Below the pieces are notes generated by a model that saw only the letters and a list, made by a program, of their open reading frames with translations, had not been told where the DNA came from and did no database searches. This document shows positions 27,257-35,073 of a DNA stretch of 64,000 bases, piece after piece. Made by a program: the position numbers and the translations under genes. Origin of the DNA: Planctomycetales bacterium 10988 (GTDB lineage: Bacteria; Planctomycetota; Planctomycetia; Pirellulales; Pb10988); NCBI GenBank assembly GCA_009664345.1, contig CP043547.1, forward strand, positions 4,244,709-4,308,708, read 5' to 3'. The number at the start of each line of letters is the position of its first letter. The first letter of the stretch is position 1.

Positions 27257-27916
27257 GTGGATTGGACAGCACTCGCGGTGACGTTGAAGCTCGCTGCTTG
27301 GACCACCGTGATATTGCTGGTGCTGGGGCTGCCGCTTGCCTACTGGCTGGTGACGATGCGTTGGCGGGGGAAATTTTTGATCGAGGCCGTCGTCGCGTTG
27401 CCGCTAGTGCTGCCGCCGACCGTCTTGGGCTATTATCTCTTGATGGCGACCGGGCCGAACAGCTATCTCGGCGAAGGCGTCGAGTCGCTGACTGGCGAAA
27501 GATTGCCCTTTACCTTCTTGGGGATTCTTGTCGGGTCGGTGTTGTTCAATCTACCCTTTGCCGTTCGTCCGTTCGCCGCGGCCTTTCTGTCGGTCGATCG
27601 AAAATTAATCGAGGCCTCTTGGTGCCTGGGGGAATCTCGCCTTGGCACGTTCTTTCGGATTGTCATGCCGCTCTCTTGGCCGGGCATTTTCACCGGGATG
27701 ATTCTGACCTTCGCCCACACGGTCGGAGAGTTCGGCGTCGTGCTGATGGTCGGAGGCAATATCCCCGGTGTCACCCGCACGCTCTCGATCGCACTTTACG
27801 ATGATGTCCAGGCCATGCAATACGAAGCCGCCGGCGAAACGGCCCTGCTGCTGGTGGCTTTCTCGTTCGCCGCCCTCTGTATCATTCACTTCTTTCAACG
27901 AAGAGTGGTGCTATGA
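27257..27916 (+). CDS. modB: Molybdate ABC transporter permease
   Basis: The 219-residue permease has five or six helices and the EAA loop that docks the ATPase (EASWCLGESRLGTFFRIVMP). It starts with GTG one base after the modA stop and overlaps modC by four bases. The length and order fit ModB. Confidence 0.94.
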   Translation: MDWTALAVTLKLAAWTTVILLVLGLPLAYWLVTMRWRGKFLIEAVVALPLVLPPTVLGYYLLMATGPNSYLGEGVESLTGERLPFTFLGILVGSVLFNLPFAVRPFAAAFLSVDRKLIEASWCLGESRLGTFFRIVMPLSWPGIFTGMILTFAHTVGEFGVVLMVGGNIPGVTRTLSIALYDDVQAMQYEAAGETALLLVAFSFAALCIIHFFQRRVVL

Positions 27917-29001
27917 GCAAGGAGTTGGCGGCCCGATTCGTGAAGCGTTTTGGAAAGAAGGTGGCAATCGAGGCGGACTTTCAATGGCTGGCCGATCGCT
28001 TTTCGATCACCGTATTGTTTGGTCCTTCCGGCTGTGGCAAGACCACGACGCTCCGTTGTCTGGCAGGCTTGGAACGCCCGGAAGAAGGAAAAATCACTTT
28101 TGGGAAGTCAACTTGGTTCGATGCGGAAGAGCGTATCCATCTCAGCCCGCAACAGCGTGGGATTGGGTATTTGTTTCAAGATTACGCCTTGTTTCCGCAT
28201 TTGACGGTCTTTCGAAATATCGCCTATGGGCTTCGCGGGGTCTCTCGAGCGGAGCGGCGAAAGCTCGTCGGGGCGATGCTCGAACGCTTTAATCTCCTCG
28301 GCTTGGAGGATCGTTTTCCACATCAAGTCTCCGGCGGAGAGCAACAGCGAATCGCGTTGGCCCGGGTCTTGGTCTGCCGCCCTCAACTGTTGTTGCTGGA
28401 CGAGCCGCTTTCGTCGCTCGATTCCCCGATCCGTAAGCAGCTTCGCACCGACCTCCGATATTTGCTCATTGATTTTGATATCCCCGTGGTGCTGGTGACG
28501 CATGACCGCATCGAGGCGATGGCCCTCGCGGATCACTTGATCGTGTTGGATCAAGGCCGCATTCGGCAGCAAGGCCCCGTGGCGGAAGTCTTCAATCGGC
28601 CCGTCGATATCGATGTCGCCCGTATCGTCGGGATGGGGAATGTTCAACCCGGCCGCATCGTCGAAACGAACGAAGGTCTGGCGACTGTGGAAGTCGGCAA
28701 CAGGCAGCTTACCGCCTTTGCTCCTATTCCACTGGCCGAGCAAGTCTATGTCTGCATTCAACCGGAAGAAGTGATTTTGCAGAAGGCAAGCCCCGAACTC
28801 TCCAGCCCCCGCAACCGATTGCTAGGCACCATCAAGTCACTGACGCATGAAGGCCCCACAGTTTTAGTCACGATCGATTGTGGCTTTTCCCTTGTCGCGC
28901 TAGTCACTCGCCCGGCCAGCGAGGAACTTGCCCTCACCGTCGGAATGCCAATCACCGCCCTGGTGAAAACCCCGGCGGTGCATCTCATCCCCCGCAGTTG
29001 A
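27913..29001 (+). CDS. modC: Molybdate ABC transporter ATPase
   Basis: The 362-residue cytosolic ATPase has Walker A GPSGCGKT, a Q-loop, signature VSGGEQQR, Walker B LLLLDEP and a switch His (VTHDR). A C-terminal TOBE/Mop-type extension from about residue 230 may bind molybdate. It completes the modABC operon. ModA, ModB and ModC form the whole importer; no ModE or Moco riboswitch was seen. Confidence 0.94.
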   Translation: MSKELAARFVKRFGKKVAIEADFQWLADRFSITVLFGPSGCGKTTTLRCLAGLERPEEGKITFGKSTWFDAEERIHLSPQQRGIGYLFQDYALFPHLTVFRNIAYGLRGVSRAERRKLVGAMLERFNLLGLEDRFPHQVSGGEQQRIALARVLVCRPQLLLLDEPLSSLDSPIRKQLRTDLRYLLIDFDIPVVLVTHDRIEAMALADHLIVLDQGRIRQQGPVAEVFNRPVDIDVARIVGMGNVQPGRIVETNEGLATVEVGNRQLTAFAPIPLAEQVYVCIQPEEVILQKASPELSSPRNRLLGTIKSLTHEGPTVLVTIDCGFSLVALVTRPASEELALTVGMPITALVKTPAVHLIPRS

Positions 29002-29639
29002 AGCGGTAATCGTCTCTTATAAAAAGAGCCAACTGTGAAGCAGCTTACAGTAATGCTTGATTTGAGGGAGTAGAATGACCTTAGATTTCAGCTTGAAAGT
29101 AAGATGAAGATCTATTTTTTTCGAACCCTGATACAACGAACGTAAGTGAACGAGATTTTTTGAATCTTTTACCGTGTCGATCGGGTAAATGTATCAGGCT
29201 CTTTCCTGCTCGAATTGTGCTGGTGGCTGCGTTTTAGAATGGGTTGTTTGGAGGATCTGGAGAAAGGAATAGAAAGCAGGGAACCTTGAGGGGACTTTTC
29301 TGTCTATCTAATGTGTCTACTAACTCGCCGACGGAAGTCGGAGAATCGGAATCCCCGTTTTTTCTGGGAAAATGAATATCTTTTCAAATATTAGGTGATC
29401 TTTTGTACAAAGACCAATTGAAAATCAACTTCAATTTGGTACATTAAGAAGAGATAATTCTAGTATCAATGACCTGCTCCCAACGAATGATTCGCCGACC
29501 TACCGACTGGTTTATTGGAAGGCGACTCAATCCCCAACTACTATCTTTCTCTTTCCGTTTTCTCGATTCGTGCCGTGTTCTTCGCGCTGAGAAAAGGAAT
29601 TTCTCCTGCGAGTAATCACTGTCTCTTAAGGAGAGGCTC
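29002..29639. other. Intergenic stretch before the Ser/Thr kinase
   Basis: About 640 bases hold no convincing gene. Near 29404-29445 GTAC...ACCAATTGAA and TTCAATTTGGTAC form an imperfect inverted repeat that could be an operator. The kinase ribosome site (AAGGAG) lies at its end. Confidence 0.45.
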
Positions 29640-31313
29640 ATGGACGTGCAGCGATCGACTAGTCCCAAATCGTCTCCGTTCGATCAAACGATTGATGCGG
29701 AAAACTTTCAGCCGGCGCCACCGACACGGCGTTGCGGGATGCGCTTTGCCTCGGAGACGGTCGGTCAAATGACCCAAGAGATGGAATCGGTTTTGCGGTT
29801 TCGATTGCAAGCCGCGGCCATTAGTATCGGCGTAGGTCTAGGAGTGTTCTTGCTTTACGGCATGTTCTACTTCCCGGTCGAAAGCCCTGCCCAAGCTTGG
29901 TTACGGATTTTTCACGGCCTGGTCGTCGTGATTCTTTCCGGCTATGGACTTTCCATGTTTTGGAAGGCCCCCTGCTCGAAAACCCTGCGAGTGGCGGAAC
30001 TTACGATCTTCGGTCTGCCGGCGATTTTCTTTGCGAATTTGCAATTCTTCGCCTTTCATCGTGGGATCGATTTAGGGTCTTTGCCCGAAATGGGAGGGCA
30101 ATGGATCGCCCTGATCTTTACCTATGCCCTTTTTATTCCGACCTCTTGGAAACGGGCTGCGATTGTTATCAGCATGATTTGTGCTTGCCCGTTGACCGTT
30201 ATCACAGTGATGTGGTTGAAGAACCCTGCTTTTGCGGAACTATTGACTTCTTCCTATCTCATTGAACATGGATTGACCCTTGGGTATGCGGCGGTTTCTT
30301 CGGTGGTGGCGACGAAATTGATTAGCAAGCTGCGAACGGAAGCCTATGAAGCCAAACAGCTTGGGCAATACCGACTCGAACGCCTTTTGGGTGCTGGGGG
30401 GATGGGCGAAGTTTATTTGGCTCAACATAAATTCCTCAAACGTCCTTGTGCGGTCAAATTGATTCGAAGCAACAAGGCCGGCGATCAACGGGTCTTGGCT
30501 CGCTTCGAGCGAGAGGTTCAGGCAACCGCCTCGCTTTCGCATTGGAATACCGTGGAGATTTTCGATTATGGGCGAACCGAAGAAGGCGTCTTTTATTATG
30601 TGATGGAATATTTGCCGGGTAAAAGCCTGCAAGATTTGGTCGATCGCTATGGTCCGCTGCCGGCGTCGCGAGCGGTCCATCTGTTGCAACAGACTTGCGG
30701 GGCCTTGCGGGAAGCCCACGAACAGGGAATCCTCCACCGAGATATTAAGCCGGGCAATATCTTCTCTGCTCAACGGGGTGGCGTTTATGATGTGGCAAAG
30801 TTGTTGGACTTCGGCTTGGTGAAACAAATCCGTCGCCAAGCGGGAACGATGCAACTGACCCAGGAGCAAACCTTGACGGGTTCTCCTTTGTTTATGTCTC
30901 CCGAGCAGGCTCTCGGCGAAGGCGAGCCGGATGTTCGCAGCGATCTGTATTCGCTGGGAGCGACCGCTTATTTTCTGTTGACCGGGCATGCCCCGTTCGA
31001 GTACGAAAACCCGATGAAGGTGATCGTTGCACAGGCGAATGAGATTCCCAAGCCTTTGCAAGAATGGAATCCGGAGATCCCGGATGATTTGGAACAGGTG
31101 ATCTTGCGGCTCTTGGAAAAAGACCCGAATGACCGCTTCCAAACAGTCGGGGAATTGCAAGCCGCCTTGGAAGAACTTTCGATCTGCCGAGAGTGGACGC
31201 GGGAAGATGCCGAAGCTTGGTGGAAAAACATCTGCCGCGGCGAAGGCGAAAAATGCCTGGAGCAACCCCCTTCCTTCGCGGAGCAGCCGACCGAAGCGAT
31301 CTCGGTTGCCTAA
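29640..31313 (+). CDS. Membrane Ser/Thr protein kinase
   Basis: The 557-residue protein has about six membrane helices (residues 55-220) and then a PknB-type kinase domain. Key residues are visible: the Gly loop GAGGMGEVYL near 245-254, the Lys in CAVKLI near 271, HRDIKPGN near 365 and DFGLV near 389, with activation segment LTGSPLFMSPEQ. The C-terminus is short, without sensory repeats. The N-terminal helices may sense a membrane signal. It is a single gene with a good AAGGAG site. Confidence 0.93.
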   Translation: MDVQRSTSPKSSPFDQTIDAENFQPAPPTRRCGMRFASETVGQMTQEMESVLRFRLQAAAISIGVGLGVFLLYGMFYFPVESPAQAWLRIFHGLVVVILSGYGLSMFWKAPCSKTLRVAELTIFGLPAIFFANLQFFAFHRGIDLGSLPEMGGQWIALIFTYALFIPTSWKRAAIVISMICACPLTVITVMWLKNPAFAELLTSSYLIEHGLTLGYAAVSSVVATKLISKLRTEAYEAKQLGQYRLERLLGAGGMGEVYLAQHKFLKRPCAVKLIRSNKAGDQRVLARFEREVQATASLSHWNTVEIFDYGRTEEGVFYYVMEYLPGKSLQDLVDRYGPLPASRAVHLLQQTCGALREAHEQGILHRDIKPGNIFSAQRGGVYDVAKLLDFGLVKQIRRQAGTMQLTQEQTLTGSPLFMSPEQALGEGEPDVRSDLYSLGATAYFLLTGHAPFEYENPMKVIVAQANEIPKPLQEWNPEIPDDLEQVILRLLEKDPNDRFQTVGELQAALEELSICREWTREDAEAWWKNICRGEGEKCLEQPPSFAEQPTEAISVA

Positions 31314-31318
31314 ATGTT

Positions 31319-31333
31319 AAAAAGCGGTTTTTG
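31319..31333. repeat. Dispersed palindrome copy (AAAAAGCGGTTTTTG)
   Basis: It lies between the kinase stop and the ATG of the next small gene, which begins four bases after it. It takes the place where a ribosome site would be expected. Confidence 0.7.
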
Positions 31334-31336
31334 ATA

Positions 31337-31570
31337 ATGTCAGACTTGGTGATTGTTTCTTTTGGCTTTTATTTCATCGCCTGTCTGACATTTTTATTTT
31401 CCTTCTCCGTGCGTCGCTTCATTCGCACCTTTGGGGGAGGAATGGATTTTCAAGCGAAGCGAGAGATGCTCCGCGACCCGCAATTCCGCACCGGCATGCA
31501 ATTCATCGCCGCCCTCCAAGCCGGTTTGGCAACTCTCTTCCTTTTGGCCGGTCTCTTCAAATTCTGGTAG
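31337..31570 (+). CDS. Small two-helix membrane protein
   Basis: The 77-residue protein has two hydrophobic helices (FGFYFIACLTFLFSF near 9-23 and FIAALQAGLATLFLLAGLF near 56-74) joined by a basic loop. No Shine-Dalgarno is visible; the ATG directly follows a palindrome copy. The start is chosen because it begins the first helix. Function unknown; it may be translated by coupling to the kinase. Confidence 0.6.
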   Translation: MSDLVIVSFGFYFIACLTFLFSFSVRRFIRTFGGGMDFQAKREMLRDPQFRTGMQFIAALQAGLATLFLLAGLFKFW

Positions 31571-31600
31571 GGTTTGAAGCTAAGAAGACTTCTACAACCT

Positions 31601-32146
31601 TTAACCCTCGCCATGTAACTCTTCAGCGGTGGAACCATTGGGTTCCTCTTCATCCGGTAGATGGCCGGAGATAAGATTGGTTACCATACTTTTTAAATAG
31701 CTTCGATTGAAAACTTTCTGTAAGTTCTCTCGAAACTCAAGTGGTGTGTCGGCCACCCATTCATTGTTAACTGTTATGGTTTCCTTGGTACCACGAACCG
31801 ATTCTAAAACGGTTTCTATCCCTTTCCGGCCTGAAACGGTATAGGATTTTCTTAAAATGTCAGGGAGTTCCTCTTCCTCTAGAATGATTGAAACAGGGTA
31901 TGGGGAATTTTGGCGATGGAGAACAGTAAACACCGTAGCGGTTCTATTGCTAGGAATATGCTTGATATCGACAATAATACGCATTTCAATTAATAGCCCA
32001 TTAATGCCTTCTACTTTGATAGTATTTAATACTAAGTTCAGAATTCCATCACTATTCGAATCCCAATCCCTTTGAGCTTCTTTCAAAATCTCTATCGGTG
32101 ACTGAATGTTTTTTAGCTCGATCCCTGAAGGCCAAAAGCTACTCAT
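31601..32146 (-). CDS. Hypothetical partner of the EEP-family gene
   Basis: I do not recognise this 181-residue cytosolic protein. It has no membrane segment or motif. Its start overlaps the end of the endonuclease/exonuclease/phosphatase gene by eight bases, so the two form an operon. Both are AT-rich, suggesting common transfer. Confidence 0.6.
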   Translation of the reverse strand: MSSFWPSGIELKNIQSPIEILKEAQRDWDSNSDGILNLVLNTIKVEGINGLLIEMRIIVDIKHIPSNRTATVFTVLHRQNSPYPVSIILEEEELPDILRKSYTVSGRKGIETVLESVRGTKETITVNNEWVADTPLEFRENLQKVFNRSYLKSMVTNLISGHLPDEEEPNGSTAEELHGEG

Positions 32147-33020
32147 TTTCTTTTTCTCCTAGCGTTACAAGAATCGGGAAATGGTCCGAAGCTTTACTCT
32201 TATCAGGTCGTCCTTGCTTATTCATTAGGTTGTAATTTTCTGCTTGGGTCAAGATTTCGACGTTCTTAAAAAAATTTACCAACGAATGATGAATTAACAC
32301 TTGATCAAGCATGCTCCATCCATAGGGGCCTTGACCAGTCAGGTCGTGGACGGTGCCCGGTGGACCACTTGAGTTATCGCCGAAAAGACTCCACATCGGG
32401 TTGTAGTAAAAGTCATAATCTTCTTCGATGTGGCGTCGTTTACCCAAGCTTACGCAACTTCTAGTCATCATTGCGTTAAAGCCCGCAGCTTGATTCATTC
32501 CAGCATCAAAGGGATTCATGTTGAAATCACCCAATAATATGACGCCAGTCGCCGATTGCTCCTCCATTCTAATACGTATCTCCGCTGAAAGAGTTTGTGC
32601 GAATGACTGTCGTGTCGCGGGATCATTGTTGCGGACATCGATACCATGGATCAGAGCCAACAGCGATCTTGTTGACCCTATTTTGAGCTCTCGGAAACTG
32701 CTGCGACTACTGTAATGAACTTCTGAAAGACCTAATGATTCGTCACGGCAAAAACAATAAAATCGTTTTTCGGACATACATTCTGGTTTGAAGAAGCGGG
32801 TATCAACTTCCTGCCTCAGTGCCGAGAGCGTTTGTTTGCTGGGAACGTCATTTTCATTGAGGACGATCACATCCGCTTTGGTACTTCTTGCGAGCGCGCA
32901 TACCATGGGAGTTAGGTCTTTTCGATGGACATTCCAAAAGACAATGCGTGGCAAGGTAAAGTTCCAGGGCAAATGGGAGTTGGTAAGATTGAGTAGACTC
33001 CAAAGGGGGAATATTCTCAA
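32139..33020 (-). CDS. Endonuclease/exonuclease/phosphatase family protein
   Basis: The EEP fold is indicated by RIVFWNVHRKD (metal Asn), VIVLNEND (metal Glu region), VILLGDFNMNPFD and the final SDHFPILVTLG. Such enzymes cut nucleic acid or phosphoesters. The 33020 start is TTG, and other starts a few codons downstream are possible. The overlapping partner gene of unknown type makes a joint function likely. No signal peptide is seen. Confidence 0.8.
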   Translation of the reverse strand: MRIFPLWSLLNLTNSHLPWNFTLPRIVFWNVHRKDLTPMVCALARSTKADVIVLNENDVPSKQTLSALRQEVDTRFFKPECMSEKRFYCFCRDESLGLSEVHYSSRSSFRELKIGSTRSLLALIHGIDVRNNDPATRQSFAQTLSAEIRIRMEEQSATGVILLGDFNMNPFDAGMNQAAGFNAMMTRSCVSLGKRRHIEEDYDFYYNPMWSLFGDNSSGPPGTVHDLTGQGPYGWSMLDQVLIHHSLVNFFKNVEILTQAENYNLMNKQGRPDKSKASDHFPILVTLGEKENE

Positions 33021-33109
33021 TCATAAATCTACCAATTTTGCTGGAAATCTCAGCGTGCGTCAACGATCTCCAAGTGGAGTTTTCGCCTTCAATCGCCTGA
33101 ATCTATAAA

Positions 33110-34882
33110 CTAAGCGGAGTCGAGGAGTTTGAGGGAGGGGCAGATTTCGCTGAGTTGTTCTTCGAGGTATTTGTTGATTTGAGCATGCGTGCGGAAGCAT
33201 TGGACTTGTCGCCAGATGCGGCTGGTTCGCTCTTGGGTGAGGTGACTGGCGAGTTCTTTCATCGTCGGGACGAAGGCCGGGCTCATGCTGAAACTTCGCA
33301 GGCCCATCGCATAGAGCAACGCAAACGAACGCGGCGAGCCAGCCATTTCTCCACAAACCGTTACCGGCTTCCGGGCGATGTTGCAGGCCTCGATCACATC
33401 ACACAGCACCTTGAGTACCGGCGGACTTAGCGGTTGGCAAAGATGGGCGACCTTGGGGTTATCCCGATCGGCGGCCATCAAATATTGCACCAAGTCATTC
33501 GAGCCGATGCTGACAAAGTCGGTCTCCGGCAAAAGCTGGTGGATCGAAATCGCCGCGGCGGGCACTTCGATCATGATTCCAAAAGGCACCTCGCCGTAAG
33601 GAATTCCTTCTTCATCCAACTGGCGGCAGGCCTTTTTCACCAGACCTTTCAGCTTGCGGACTTCCGAATAGGTCGAAACCATTGGGAAGAGCATCCGGAT
33701 TTGCGGCTTTTCTCCAGTCGTAGGATCGGGGGCACTCGCTCGCAGGATCGCCCGGATTTGGCTGAGGAAAAAGTCAGGGTGTTCGAAGGAAATTCGAATC
33801 GAACGCCAACCCAAAAAGGGATTCGCCTCTCGCTGCCGGCTGAGATAGGGGATCGACTTATCCCCACCGATGTCGAGCGTGCGGAGGGTCACCGGACCCG
33901 GCGGACTGGCTGCGAGAACCTGACGGTAAGCTTCAAGTTGTTCCTCTTCATCGGGCACATCGGGATGCGTGAGGAAAAGATATTCCGTGCGGAAAAGCCC
34001 GATTCCGGTGGCTCCCACGGCCTTGGCGGCTTCGGCATCCGCGACATTGTTTATATTCGCCCAAAGCTGCAATGTCTCGCCATCGGCACTCAGGGCCGGT
34101 TGATCGCGGTTGGCGGCGAGATAATCTTTTAAATTGACAAACTCGCGTTGGAGCTTGTGATAGGCATTTTCCGTTTCAAAATCGGGATTCAGAAAGACAT
34201 GCCCATCACGGCCATCGACGATGATCGTATCGCCATTGCGGGCCTCGTTGAGAATGTCCGTGACTCCGGCCACCGCGGGAATGCCTCGACTCCGGGCCAG
34301 AATGGCAGCGTGGCTGGTTTGGCCTCCGGAGGAAGTGACGATCCCGGCGACTTCACGATCTCCCAACGTCAACGCTTGCGAGGGGAGCACCTCTCGCGCG
34401 ACGACAATCAGCGGTCCCGACAACGCAGGGGAATCTGGCTTAAGAGCTTCGGAAAGATGCGAACTCAATCGCAGGATCACATCGCGGAGGTCCGTCAGGC
34501 GTTCTTTCAGATAGGCATCGTTCGTTTGGGAGAAGATGGCGGTGTATTCATTCATCACCCGATGGAGCGATGCCATGGCGGAAAGCCGGTCCTCGACAAT
34601 CCCACGGCGAACTTTTCCCTTGAAAGAAGGGTCTTGTAGAATCGCCACATGGGCGTTGAAGATTGCCGCTTCTTCTTCGCCGACTTGCTTGGCGACTTTG
34701 GCATGGAGATGGCGGAGTTCTTCGATCGCCTTGCGGCAGGCATCTTCGAAGCGTTCCAACTCATGGCAGGTCTCGGATTGATCCAGCAATTCAAGCTGAG
34801 GGGGTACGAAAATATCCTCAATGCAGTAAGCGACGCCCACCGCAATGCCGGGTGATACAGAGATTCCACGTTTTGCTTCCAT
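33110..34882 (-). CDS. ptsI: Phosphoenolpyruvate-protein phosphotransferase (PTS enzyme I)
   Basis: The 590-residue protein has the N-terminal EI domain, the phosphorylated His in SGGQTSHAAILARSRGIPAV, and a PEP-binding barrel with GIGLFRTEYLF, FLGWRSIRI and CGEMAG. It moves phosphate from PEP to HPr. No HPr or EII gene is near, so the target may be regulatory rather than sugar uptake, as in several PTS-poor bacteria. Confidence 0.95.
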   Translation of the reverse strand: MEAKRGISVSPGIAVGVAYCIEDIFVPPQLELLDQSETCHELERFEDACRKAIEELRHLHAKVAKQVGEEEAAIFNAHVAILQDPSFKGKVRRGIVEDRLSAMASLHRVMNEYTAIFSQTNDAYLKERLTDLRDVILRLSSHLSEALKPDSPALSGPLIVVAREVLPSQALTLGDREVAGIVTSSGGQTSHAAILARSRGIPAVAGVTDILNEARNGDTIIVDGRDGHVFLNPDFETENAYHKLQREFVNLKDYLAANRDQPALSADGETLQLWANINNVADAEAAKAVGATGIGLFRTEYLFLTHPDVPDEEEQLEAYRQVLAASPPGPVTLRTLDIGGDKSIPYLSRQREANPFLGWRSIRISFEHPDFFLSQIRAILRASAPDPTTGEKPQIRMLFPMVSTYSEVRKLKGLVKKACRQLDEEGIPYGEVPFGIMIEVPAAAISIHQLLPETDFVSIGSNDLVQYLMAADRDNPKVAHLCQPLSPPVLKVLCDVIEACNIARKPVTVCGEMAGSPRSFALLYAMGLRSFSMSPAFVPTMKELASHLTQERTSRIWRQVQCFRTHAQINKYLEEQLSEICPSLKLLDSA

Positions 34883-34990
34883 AATACTTGATTTTAGATC
34901 AATTTTCTCTAGTAGCCAAGTAGAGAAACTGGTTGGGTTTTCAAGCCGGGGATTTTCTCTGCGGCTGGCTGGGCGAAGTTCCGAAGATTT

Positions 34991-35000
34991 GATTATAATC
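34991..35000. promoter_or_regulatory. GATTATAATC palindrome upstream of the metal ATPase
   Basis: This perfect ten-base palindrome lies 74 bases before the P-type ATPase start. Its centre resembles half of a Fur/PerR-type box (TTATAAT). P1B-4 iron exporters are PerR- or Fur-controlled in other bacteria, so it is a candidate site only. Confidence 0.25.
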
Positions 35001-35073
35001 GATCTGTTGAAGCACTTATCCAGGCCACAGCTCAGACGGTTGCTTTTCTACTTTTCAGAAACAAGGGCGAATA

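Noticed and set aside
28089-28104. AAAAATCACTTTTGGG in modC as a palindrome copy
   Set aside because: The segment codes for conserved ABC residues (EGKITFG) and the match is poor.
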